DNA of 64,000 nucleotides, taken from NCBI GenBank assembly GCA_029844215.1, contig CM056728.1, forward strand, positions 86,551,676 to 86,615,675. Reading direction: 5' to 3'. The notes under the pieces were generated by a model. The model searched no databases. It saw only the letters and a program-made list of their open reading frames with translations, and had not been told where the DNA came from. Within the stretch, counting starts at the first letter, position 1; every line of letters starts with the position of its first letter. Of the stretch, positions 38,301-49,327 are shown piece after piece. The DNA comes from Przewalskia tangutica (Eukaryota; Streptophyta; Magnoliopsida; Solanales; Solanaceae). The position numbers and the translations under genes are program-made.

Positions 38301-38986
38301 AGTTCGTAGAGATGAGCAGGAATGTATTCCACACGTTTCTATACTAGGTCCATGAGATGGGCGAGACATGTTATACGTATCACATGGTTTGTACCTAGAT
38401 CGCTAGCGGTGAGGAAGGAGTTCCACGGGCATGAGGATGACTTTGAGGCGTGAGTCCACGACTTGACATGATCGCTTTTATGTTATGAGTGTAGTTTGGT
38501 TATCATACATGTCTCTCTGTTTTATATAGATTATGATTTCATTTCTGATATTTTGATTTCACATACTTGGTACTGTTATCTTGACCTCGCCCGGGCTGCG
38601 TTCATCTGCAGTAGAGTACATCGGTTGTGGATCCTCGCCATAGGATCACAGTTCACGTATTAGGAAGCCGTTTCTCCGAGGCTTATCTTTTGGTATGTTA
38701 CCTTAGTCAGTAGGTTCTTGTACATTCGTGGTATGGCGGGGCCTGTCCGTCATAGTTGTTGTCACTTCTTAGAAGTGCATGTAATCTTGTTGTGGCGAGT
38801 TTGTAAAAAGGATAAGCTGTCGGGTTTTATGAATATATCTGAGAAAGCTGCTTTGGTTGGCCTGTTTATTTATCATGTCTCTTGTTTCATGTTTATGTTT
38901 TTATTTCCGCTGATTCTCTCTGATGTTGTATCACGAGGGTGCCCGGGGTAAGGCACCAGTCACGGGCCCCGGTTCGGGTCGTGACA
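35379..38986 (+). repeat. 3' LTR of element A, 3608 bp, with intron
   Basis: Partner of 29580-33190. Its intron is at 36289-37029. Length differs from the 5' LTR by only 3 bp, but there are many compensating small gaps, for example in the tttactttgg repeat near 36590-36650, where the 5' copy reads differently at each ctg/cag step. Confidence 0.9.
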
Positions 38987-39732
38987 AACGTATTCTACTT
39001 AAGGGATGGAATAGCTATCAAGACTGAAGTACTTGGAGCATTTTGCTACTTGTCGATAATCGTCGCGAGGTATGTGAACCTCTTCCTCCTTTTGGGCATG
39101 ATTCTATGTATGAAATATACATGTGGTGTTATTTCATGATTCTTTCTACTCTTAGAAGTTAAGAGGTATGTATGTTGTTTTACTCTATGTGAAAGTTATC
39201 CTAAGTTCTTACCAAGTCTTATGGGGGATGTTGGTAAGAGTCGTTAGGAAGTATGTGGAGTCGAGGTTGCTAATTTACTGTACGAATGGGAATAAGTATC
39301 GAACAAGTCATTGCAGCGTTAATAAAAGAAAATGTATCGACAAACAATTAAATTAAAATGAGTAGAATCCTCCATCTGCATAGAAGCTAAGATAAGACAA
39401 AATTGTATTACATTTTCTAGATCATGGTTGCTTTAGTAAGATCGTTATTAACAAGTATTGATTTCTTAATTTCCAAAGTAAGAAACTTGATTTCTTGAAA
39501 GATAAGAGACTTAATCTTGAAGGATAAGAGACTTGATCTTGAAAGATAAGAGACTTGAGTATTTGAAGTTATGAAACTTAAACTATTTGAAAAGTATATT
39601 GTTACTTGACTGTAAAAAGGAGAAGTGTTATGTTTAAAAAATGAAGGCATGGTATTGTCTTAATTTGGTTTAATAAGGAAGGCATGGTATTGTCTTAATC
39701 CGTTTAAAAAGATGGTTTAAAATATTACGGTC

Positions 39733-40170
39733 GATTTTACACCGAGTCCCATGGGATGGGCCCGGACATGTATACCATACGATTTTACACCGAGTCCCAT
39801 GGGATGGGCCGGGACATGTATACCATACGATTTTACACCGAGTCCCATGGGATGGGCCGGACATGTATACCATACGATTTTACACCGAGTCCCATGGGAT
39901 GGGCCGGGACATGTATACCATACGATTTCACACCGAGTCCCGGGGATGGGCCGGGATATGTACACCATACGATTTCACACCGAGTCCCAGGGATGGGCCG
40001 GGACATGTACACCATACGATTTCACACCGAGTCCCAGAATGGGCCGGGACATGTTATACGTGTTATACGCTTTATATGACTTTACACCGAGTCTCAGGGG
40101 TGGGCCGGGACATGTACACTTTATGACTTTACACCGAGTCCCAGAAAGGGGGCCGGGACATGTTACACAT
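39733..40170 (+). repeat. 48-bp minisatellite in solo LTR-1, about nine units
   Basis: A 48-bp unit begins at 39733, 39781, 39829 and onward, with 47-bp or shorter variants later. Each unit carries GAGTCCCATGGGATGGGCC followed by GGGACATG. GTCCC pairs with GGGAC, and TCCCATGGGA is itself a palindrome, so every unit can form a small hairpin. Diverged versions occur at the same LTR position in B (about 51205-51440 and 56130-56360). Confidence 0.9.
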
Positions 40171-40793
40171 CTTACGACTCTTGTTAAAAGAAAATGGGGC
40201 ACGGTTGAGTTTCAGTTTTGAAAAGAAATGGGTTAAGGACTTGATTTTCTTTGGTGTTTATTGTTTCTAAAGGGCTCTGTATACTGTATTTTGGCTATCA
40301 TGCATGTCTCATGTTTTTATAGGCTGTCATGATTTCATTCTGATTTTCGTTTCATATACTTGGTACTGTTATCGACCTCGCCCGGGTGCGTTCATGCCGC
40401 AGGTAGAGATATACCGTTGGCTGATCCTCGCTCATAGGGTCACAGTTCCGCAATTTGGGAAGCTCCGTTTCTCCGGAGGCTTATCTTTTGGTATAGTCCC
40501 CTGTCATTGTAGGTACTTGTATATTCAGGGGTATGGCGGGGCCCTGTCCCGTTATAGTTGTTGTTACACTCTTAGAGGTCTGTAGTACTGTTGCGGGCAG
40601 GGTTTGTAAAGGATAACTGTTCGGGGTTTATTTATATATATATGCCGAAAGGCGACTTTTTGGTCAGCCTGTTTCTTGTATCATTGTTTATTTTCATGAG
40701 TTTTATTTCCGCTGATTATCTCTGATGTATTATCACTAGGGTGCCCGGGGTAAGGCACCAGTCGCGGGCCCGAGGTCGGGTCGTGACATTAAT

Positions 40794-40832
40794 AATATTA
40801 TTAATAGTAATTAATAATATTATATTCTAACA
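40794..40832 (-). repeat. Shared copia LTR, first 39 bp of U3
   Basis: The other piece of the LTR at 18443-18770, split off by solo LTR-1. It starts (minus) TGTTAGAATATAATATT and is identical over its 39 bp to the start of the LTR at 60286. Confidence 0.85.
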
Positions 40833-40989
40833 CTCCCCCGCAGTTGAAGTTGGGGGACGGCGATTGCTGAGACTGTCCCTAAATTCTTCAAATAATATCA
40901 GCGGAAGCCCTTTGGTGAAGATATCTGCGATTTGATGGCGTCGGAACATTTTAGCACTCGCACTTGTTCGCGAGCCACTTTTTCATAGA

Positions 40990-42149
40990 CGAAATGGATA
41001 TCTAACTCAATATGTTTAGTGTGTTGATGATGGATTCCCAGAGATAGATGACACTAATGTTATCACAGTATACCATAGTAGTCACCGAGATATGGGAATG
41101 TAGCTTTAGTAATAGATTCTGAAGCCAGCAAGAGTCAGATACAACATTGGCAACAGCTCGGTATTCAGCTTCAGCACTGGAGCGTGAAACTGTGGGTTGC
41201 CTTTTGGAAGACCAAGAGATCAAATTGTCACCGAGTAAGACGCAATAACCAGATGTGGAGCGTCTGGTTTCCGGACATCATGCCCAGTCAACATCTGTAT
41301 AAGTAACAAGTTTAGAAATGGAAGACGGGTAAAGGTGTAACCCATATTCCTGAGTGCCTTGTTTATACCGCAGAATTCGTTTGAGAGTATGCATATGTTC
41401 TTCCATTGGATTATGCATGAAAAGGCACACTTTTTGCACTGCATAGGTAATACCTGGCCTGGTGAATGTAAGATACTGCAAAGATCCTGCTACAATGTTG
41501 GGTCAACAAAGGGTTTGCCAGAGATAACACTCAATTTGGACTTCGTGTCTACCAGAGTTGCTGAAGGTTTGCAAAAAGACATTCCAGACCGCTCCACAAT
41601 CTCAGAGGCATACTTCTTTTGGGAGAGAAATAACCCACCTACATGTCGTGTCACAGCAATTCCTAAAAAGTAGTGTAGAGGACCAAGATCTTTCATGGCA
41701 AACTCGGAATCAAGCTGAGACATGATACTCTTGTGAATGGAGTCTGAAGATGTTGTTAAAATAATATCATCCACATATAAAAGAAGATAAGAAATATGAG
41801 TTCCCTGACGATAAATAAACAGATAATTATCAGAACGATTGTGTGAAAAACCCATATGTGACACAAAATCTACAAACCGCTGATACCAAGCTCAGTGGGC
41901 CTTTTTGAGGTCATATAAGGATTTGTTTAGCAAACACACATGATTGGAATATGTAGGATCTCTGTATCCCAATGGTTGGTGCATGTAAACAGTCTCATTC
42001 AAGTGGCCATGGAGAAAGATATTTTTGACATCCAGTTGATGAAGTGACCATTCTTTTGAGAAAGACATGCTGAAAATTGTTCTAATAGTAGATGGTTTGA
42101 CCACTGGACTAAACGTCTCTCCACAATCAATTCCAACCGGTTGTGTCAT
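40990..42149 (-). pseudogene. Copia element 1 reverse transcriptase and RNase H, broken
   Basis: RT begins near 42149 with CGETFSPVVKPSTIRTI and QLDVKNIFLHGHLNE. After a stop it continues at 41864 with the catalytic YVDDI near 41780 and KDLGPLHYFLGI. RNase H follows in two further frames: RPGITYAVQKVC (about 41460) and SRSSAEAEYRAVA (about 41190). RT copies the RNA into cDNA; RNase H degrades the template. The four pieces need three frame repairs, so the locus is inactive. Confidence 0.88.
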
Positions 42150-42749
42150 CCCATCACCTACAAGACGAGCCTTATGTCGCTTAAACGATCCATCAGATTT
42201 TTTTTTATGACTAAAAATCCATATAGACCGAATTATATTAGCATTAGATGGACAAGGTACTAAATTTCATGTCCTATTTTTAATTAGAGTATGATATTCA
42301 TCATCCATGGCCATTTTCCAATTTGGGTCATATAGAGCAGACAATTGGTTACGAAGCAAAGGTGATTTGGAGACTTGGGTGTGAAGACTGTATTTAGTAT
42401 TGGAATTACAATACCATGTTGACTACGGGTGACCGGACGGGTGAGTGGGCCAGTGGACTAGACGCCACTGGCCACTGACAGGAAAAATGGGACAGGGGCT
42501 GGAGTCGCCACTCCAGTGGGCTGGTCACTGCGGATTGGGGACACATGAGATGGGTTGGCAGCAGTTATTCCATTAGGCAGTGCGTGAGCAACTGGGCCTG
42601 TATTTTTTATTGATCGGCAGGGCTCAGATGGTATTGATAAAGGGTCACGGACTGCTAGAATCATTGATCCAGTTGCCAAATTTAGTGATGGAGTGACTGA
42701 GCCCATGTCCAAAATTGGCGACGGGGTGGCTGATTTATGTGACAAGGCC

Positions 42750-43328
42750 GGGGAAAATAATAGGTGTTCCCGGTATCCAAAAACTCATATGTGGGAGATC
42801 GTGACTCATGAATTTTTCAGAATGGGAATTGAGATTCATCAAAGATAACATGACGGCTAATAAATATCCTATTTATTGATAAATCATAGCACTTGTATCC
42901 CCAATGATGGGATGGGTATCCCAAAACAATACATGGTGTAGATCTCGGTTGTAGTTTGTGGATGGCGGTAGAGGGGAATAATGGATAACACAAGCAGCCA
43001 AAAACCCGAAGATGAGAATATTTTGATTCTCGTCGGTAAAGCAATTCAAGGGGTGTTTCGTTTGGCGTATTTTTGTTTGATAGTATATTCAACAAATAAG
43101 TAGTCATTTGAAGTGCATGATGCCAAAAGATAGGAGGGAGTATGGTTCAGATTTTAAGTTCTGCCTGTCCATTTTGTGAAGAGGTGTGAGGGCATGAAAA
43201 ACAAAAATTCAAACCATTGATTTTGCAAAATTTCCTATTATCAAACTTCCGCCCATTATCACATTGGATGTTTTTTATATCCCTTTTAAATTGTTTTTGG
43301 ATAAATACTCTAAAAATGAGGAAGGTGG
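42750..43328 (-). pseudogene. Copia element 1 integrase, C-terminal part
   Basis: On the minus strand just inside LTR-2: a CDNGRKFDN-like sequence (about 43250), the second catalytic Asp region. Then at 43107-42817 come TPLELLYRRESKYSHLRVFG, LGYPSHHWGYKCYD and ISRHVIFDES, the typical end of copia integrases. It was cut from its N-terminal part by solo LTR-2. The region 42745-42458 downstream is the low-complexity integrase-RT linker. Confidence 0.85.
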
Positions 43329-43333
43329 AAAAC

Positions 43334-46300
43334 TGTTACACCCCGTATTTCCAAGGCAATAAGATGAGAACGTACGTACGAAAATGAGATTTGAATTTTG
43401 AAAAGAAAGAAGAATTACTTTTTCTTAAGGAAAATTTTCGGGAATGTGTGAAGAAAAAAGTTTATTAATGGGAATTTGATTCTCAAATTTGGTATTTGAG
43501 ACTTTTGAAATATATTAGAATTATGGATTTTTAAGTTCGGATTTGGTCATGTGGGACCCACGGGAAAATTTTACGGTTTTGTGGGGGCCCATAATATTTT
43601 CAGATATTTTGGCCAATTATGAATTTTTGGGAGATGAAATAATTTTGGACGAATCGGAGGGCGATACGTGTCACCCCAGTTGGTCTTGGAAGACTTGAAA
43701 GTCTAGATATTTTGGAGACAAGTGGAGGTGGGTCCCACTCCACTTGTCTTGCTACACCTAATACCATACACTTGTCTTGATCTCACACTTAGAGACATAT
43801 TATATATATCAAGAAGGAGTGCAAGACTTCTACACTTAGCCATATTTCAAGAGCAAATATTTCTCTTTCTCATTGAGGCTCTCGGCCAAGGGCTAAAGTT
43901 GGGGACCAAAATTGTTCAATATTCCATGATAAATCCTCAAACTCAAGACTAATTTCCCTAATGAAGTTCTAAGCAAATATAACTCCTTAAACCCCAAGAA
44001 AAATGTGTTGGCCGAGAATAGAGAGGGTGAAACCCTAAGTTATATCAACTTTTTGGAAGTGAAATACAAAGTGGAGTTGTGTATAAACTCATAGGGGTCA
44101 CATATATGTGATTGGATCTTGAAGAAGTGGAGCGAAACGAAAACTGCGGACCAAAACCTAAGGGGCTGTTTTGGACGATTTTTGGCTCAAAAATGAGGTA
44201 ATGATTCTTCTTCTTCCGCAGTAATTAGATATTACTCATTGTCATGATTATTAGATGAACTTATATTAAGGAAGATATGAAAAATAAGGTGTGCATGTAC
44301 CCTTTTTAAAGTTGAGGCCGAGAGTTTGCATTATGTCGTCATTGGATTCGTTGATTTTTATTGTCGATATTTACACGTGTTGCATGTTATATAATGAAGA
44401 AAATTTCGTTGTTGATAGTTATTATAACTTATATAACATGTTGGAATGAGAATTAGATTAAAAGGAATTAAGGAAAAGGGCTTTGATTTTAGTTGTTGAT
44501 TGGCCGAGAATGGCCATTAATTGTGGGATATTTGGGACAGTTTTGGGATTGTTTTTAGACCTATACATATGCTGGAAAATCAGCCCTTATATCGCATATT
44601 TAATGTGGGAAAATGGCTAATGAACGTCCTAAGGAATAAGGGTGAAAAAGGCGTCATATTGTACCCTTAATGTTGGTTAATAATGGATTGTTTTATGGAC
44701 TGTTTTGTATAGATTGTGGGGCAGAATTTTACACGTCCAGTTAGGCGTGTATCCCCCTTTGGTTAACTATTGGTTGCGCCTTAAATGTAGCTTGTTGATT
44801 GATGAATACGGGCCTTGGAAAAGGTGGAAAAGTACGTAGAAACAAAGGAAGTGCTGCCCAAATTTCCGCAGAATTAGAGGGCCATTAGTTGGTATAAGTC
44901 TTATACTAGTAAGTATGATATTGATAGAAGTGCTATCTTCATTATAGGTTGAAGTACTACGTGTAGCACATTCTACTTGGCTTGTGGAATAGCCAATAAG
45001 GTTGAAGTACATTGGAGCGTATTGTTACTTGTCGTTTGGGTTAGTCGCCAACGAGGTATGTGAACTTCTTCCTTCTTTTGACATGATTATTTGGAAAGTC
45101 TATGTGACTTGATTTTGGAGAGTCTATGTGACTTGATTTATTGAAATAAGTAAATTTGATTTTGAAAGTATATGAGTCTTGATTATGAAAGTATGAGTGA
45201 CTTGGTTTGAATTGTATAAGTTACTTGAAGTACTTTAAAGTTATGAGATTTGATTTAAAGTTATGAGACTTGATTTCTTTAAAGATTATGAGACTTTATT
45301 TTTCAAGTTATGGGACTTGATTTCTAAAATTAAGAGACTTGATTTATTTGGAAAGTTTGAGACTTTATTTTTCAAGTTATGGGACTTGATTTCTAAAGTT
45401 AAGAGACTTGATTTATTTGGAAGTTATGAGACTAGAGTTATTTGAAAGTCATGAGACTAGAATTATTTTAACAAGTATAGATTACTTGGTTTAAAGAGAC
45501 TGCATGACTTGATTTTAAAAGATATGAGTAACGTTATTTGAAAAGAATGAGTTACTTGAGATAAAGGAAAGATGTGGTAGTGCTTTAGTATTCTAGAAAT
45601 GAAAGTGTTATAACGGTTTTATGGGAAGTTTGTTATAACAAGATTTGTGAAAAGTCAAGAGATGGTTTAAAATGTTGAAAGGAAATCATGTGAGAATGTC
45701 CATGATTAAGTCCTTAATATAGTACATGATACGCGACACTTTGATTTTCAAAGATGTTTTAAAGTAATACGTGATGTCTACTGCCTTGATTTGCCAAAAC
45801 CATGTCTTAGAAAGATACTTGGTATGATAAGTGTCTTGATTTTCTAAACGATGGTTTCAAAATGATACATGTATTGAATCCTACTTCCTAGTGATACATG
45901 TAGTACTTGACTTTTCTAAATGGAAATTTAGTTTATAAAGTGAATGTACGGCGGACGTACAATTGTTGTGATGGACTTTAATCCTTAGTGATGCAAGGTG
46001 TGATAGTGCCTTGGTGTTATAAAATGAAAGACTTGTTAGTGTCTTGTTTGTTTTAGAAAAGAAGGCATGGTATTGTCTTGGTTATTTTAGAAAGGAAGAC
46101 ATGGTATTGTCTTGGTTATTTTAGAAAGGAAGGCATGATATTGTCTTGTTTGTTTTAAAAGGAAGACATGATATTGCCTTGGTTGTTTAAAAAGATGGTG
46201 CATTCATTTTGTCTAATGAGAGTTAAAGATTACTTAACTTGCATATGTTGTTCATGACAGCCATTAGTGCTAGTGTTATAAGTATAATTGCGGGGTAAAA

Positions 46301-47361
46301 CCCCAAGACATTATACATATCCGTGGATTTGCTCTCCACGATGCGAGTATTGCGTATATGCTCATTGCGGGTCCGTAGGGCCTAAGCGGATGAAATAGTC
46401 CTGTGCGGGTGCAATAGTCCTATGCGGGGCAAATTGTCCTATGCGGGTCCACAAAACCCTTACTGGTGAAATAGTCCCAGGAGTAGGATTGCTATACTAC
46501 GGGCGGGTGACCCTAGATTGATCATAAGCTTCCTATTTTAAATCATGTAAAGTTTACTCTTATTACTCTACTTTTAAAAAGGCACAGTGTACTGGTATTT
46601 GATTATTATACTTGTTACATGCCGACAGTGATGTTGGAATTCCACGGGCATGCTTATCTGATGATGGTTGTATATTATACTTGTTACATGTTGACAGTGA
46701 TGTTGTATTCCACGAGCATGCTTCTGTGATATTATATGTTGAGGGCAGGTGTCCCTGATTTTGACATGGCTTTCATATGTGAAAGTGGTATGGTGTTACA
46801 GTAGTACAGTGATACAAGGTACAGTTGGCTCTGATTGTTATATGACACGGTAGGATCTGATATTTGATTTTCATACTTGCCCCTGTCATTCTTGTGTACA
46901 ACTATGATTTTAATATTGTACTTTATTTTCGTTCCATACTTGGTACCTGTTGTACTGACCCCCTTCGGGGGGCTGCGTTCATGTCTGCAGGTCTAGGTAC
47001 TCAGTTGTGGATCCGCGAGCTTAGGATCTTTGTTCAGCTTTATGGGATAGCTCCAATGTTCCAGAGCTTGTCATTATGGCTAGGTATATTCAGAGGTACG
47101 GCGGGGCCTTGTCCCGTCATAGTATTTGTCCAAAATCTTAAGTGCAGATTCATATGTGGGCTGGACTGGCTAGAGTTGTATTTACATTGTTGAACAGTGT
47201 AGACCCTTTCGGGTGACTTATATTATGGCAGCCTTATCGGCTTTGTCTTTGTTTAAGAAAAAAAATGAGTGTTATTTATCTTCCGCGGTTTATTGTGTTG
47301 TATGAATAGAAGGGTGCCCAGGTAGGGCACCAGTCGCGGGCCCGGGGTTCGAGGCGTGACA
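43334..47361 (+). repeat. Solo LTR-2, 4028 bp, in copia integrase
   Basis: TGTTACACCCCGTATTTCC to GGCGTGACA, flanked by aaaac (43329-43333 and 47362-47366). It is the longest and most diverged LTR of the family here. The intron is at 44198-44947 (750 bp; donor AAATGAG/GTAATGATTC, acceptor CATTATAG/GTTGAAGTAC). Minisatellite DNA follows: gacttgatttctaaa-type units at about 45240-45480 and ggaagacatggtattgtcttg units at about 46060-46190. It has no internal domain. Confidence 0.9.
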
Positions 47362-47366
47362 AAAAC

Positions 47367-47820
47367 ACTTGTAATTTTTTCGATAGGGAAAATGTCCACA
47401 AGAATTTAGAATAGTCATGTAAAACAAGCAAGTAATATCTATGACCTGAGGAGCTCAAAATAGGGGATGTCCAAATATCACAATGGATAGTATCAAAAGG
47501 CATAAAAGTGCAATTAGAAGATGACTCAAATGATAATTGAATATGTTTACCCAAAAGACATGATTGACACTTATTAAATGTTTGTGTACATGAAATAGAA
47601 TTATTCCGTTTGAGAGAGTTTAAAACAGACTCTCCCGGATGTCGCAAACGTTCATGCAACAAATTGGAATTAAAAACAACAAAATTAAAATGGTTCTTGT
47701 TCGGGTTGAGGATTGAAGTAACTGGATAAAGCTCCCCCTGGCTATCACATCTCATTAGCCGCGCCCCTGTCTGAAAATCATACACGGAAAAATTAAAGGG
47801 ATCAAAAGCTACAGTAACTC
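47367..47820 (-). pseudogene. Copia element 1 GAG-pre-integrase and integrase N-terminal part
   Basis: Minus-strand frame at 47785-47370. YDFQTGARLM leads into LLHERLRHPGESVLNSL and CQSCLLGKHIQLSFESS (the pre-integrase zinc-binding end), then the integrase core start FDTIHCDIWTSP and GHRYYLLVLHDYSKFLW, with the first catalytic Asp in IHCD. It stops at solo LTR-2. Integrase inserts the cDNA into the genome. Confidence 0.88.
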
Positions 47821-48004
47821 AGTTATCTGTTGTAAACTTTCGAACAGAGATTAAGTTTTAAATTAATTGTGGAGCATGAATAACATTTTTCAAGGCTAAT
47901 GGTGGATTTGGTTTGGACAATGTAGTGGAACCATGACCTTTAATTAGAATGGAATGGCTATTTCCGACAGTTAACCATTTGTTTTGCTCGAATTAAAATA
48001 GGAC
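47821..48004 (-). other. Copia element 1 segment between protease and pre-integrase
   Basis: Continuation of the copia pol frame toward LTR-3; the complement reads as decayed coding sequence comparable to 16900-17130 of copia 2. aggac (48000-48004) is the left target duplication of LTR-3. Confidence 0.6.
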
Positions 48005-49327
48005 TGTTACACCCCGTATTTACAGGACATGTTTTAAGAACGTACGTAAGAACTCAGAAATGTTAAGATTTGAGACTTGTAAAAATTTATCGGAATTATG
48101 GAATTGTCGGAAAACGTAATATTGTAACGAATGGGAGGGCGACACGTGTCACCCCCCTTATGTGCCTTGGACGAAATGGGACATGGCCAAAATGGTCATT
48201 GACCATAATCTTAAGATGACAAGTCTTGCAAGTAGTGAGCTTGATAAAATTGACTTAGTCAATGGGTCCACAAAGCTTGATATTTAAGAGAACCTCATCC
48301 AAGCCACCCATTTGTTCACATCTTGACCCTCCATGTTACTATATAATACTACTAGTAGCAAGACTAACTTCAACACTTAGAAAAAATTTCAAGAATTTCA
48401 AGATCTCCAAGAGCTAGCTCTCGGGTTCATGCTCCATAAGAAAGAAATTTTTTTGTTTTTTGTCCATTAAGCTCCACACTTTAAACCAAGGTTCATGAGT
48501 GTATTGTAAGTGTATCTCAATAGAAAAATCCCGGAAAAAGATAGTTTTCATGTTAGTCGCAAGATGAAAACCTAGTTGCTTTTCTAGGTTTTGTTTGGAA
48601 GATTGAAGGAAAGTTGTTTGTGTTGTTCTAAGGGTCTCAAGTAGCGGATTGAAGTGTCTAGAAGAGGCTCTAAGTTGCTAAGGAGCGACTTCGGATTTGA
48701 AGTTGGACTAAGAATCGTTGAGGTAATAATCTTGTCTCTTAAGTGTTACAAGATTATATATTGTTGTTAGCCTTACATGTTTGCTATCATGAAGTATATG
48801 TGTTGAAGTTTTATAAGTATTATGGATTGATTGTAGCCTTAAATCCGAAATGTCATTTAAGCCATGTGAAGTTGGATTACAATTTGGTCGTTTATTAGAA
48901 TCGTCGCATGTTACTTACTTGAAGATTATAGTAGTTATAATCGATTGCGACTTGATATCATGTTATGCTAACAACTTGGATTGAAATGGAAATCGGATAA
49001 GAATTGGTATTGTTGCATCTCAATGTGGCCGAATTGGACTAGTAGTTTGTATTAGTTTGATATCGTTTGTGGGGCGGAATTTTACACGTCTAGTAGGCGT
49101 GTAATCCCCTATTGATTAATTGCATTGATTGGGCCTTAAATGTGGCGTGTTTGGTTATTGAATTCGGCCTTGAAAAAGGTGGCAAAGTAAGTAGAAACAA
49201 AGGAGGTGCTGTCCGATTTTCCGTAGAATTTTAGCGACTTTACACTTATAATATTCTACGTTTGAAGTAAGGCGTTAATAGACGTATTGTGGATATTATA
49301 GGTTGACATACTACGGGCGGGATTTTG

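Larger units (their letters stand above)
29580..38986 (+). mobile_element. Element A: complete non-autonomous long-LTR element
   Basis: Plus-strand element of 9407 bp flanked by aacgt (29575-29579 and 38987-38991). LTRs 29580-33190 and 35379-38986, internal 33191-35378 (2188 bp). It has a tRNA-iMet-type primer site at 33195-33207 and a purine-rich tract (aaggaggaagaa) before the 3' LTR. The internal region has a gag-like part and no pol. This is the organisation called TR-GAG in plants: terminal repeats plus gag, enzymes in trans. Confidence 0.92.
18771..40788 (+). repeat. Solo LTR-1 (net about 3.34 kb), interrupted by elements C and A
   Basis: It starts TGTTACACCCCGTAG at 18771 and ends GGGTCGTGACA at 40788, with the duplication TTAAT at 18766-18770 and 40789-40793. 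The LTR pieces are 18771-19781, 29040-29579 (counting the duplication once) and 38992-40788. There is no internal domain, so it is a solo LTR left by LTR-LTR recombination. The family intron runs from donor CTTTGAG/GTAATGAACC (19669) to acceptor CCATTTTAG (29555); element C lies inside that intron and element A just downstream of it. Confidence 0.9.

Noticed and set aside
39733..40170. CRISPR-like regular repeats
   Set aside because: Head-to-tail units without spacers, in a plant LTR; this is a minisatellite.
39751..40221. 156-codon open frame with repeated GWAGTCIPYDFTPSP-like units
   Set aside because: It is a translation of the 48-bp minisatellite (a multiple of three), open in several frames on both strands; no independent coding evidence.
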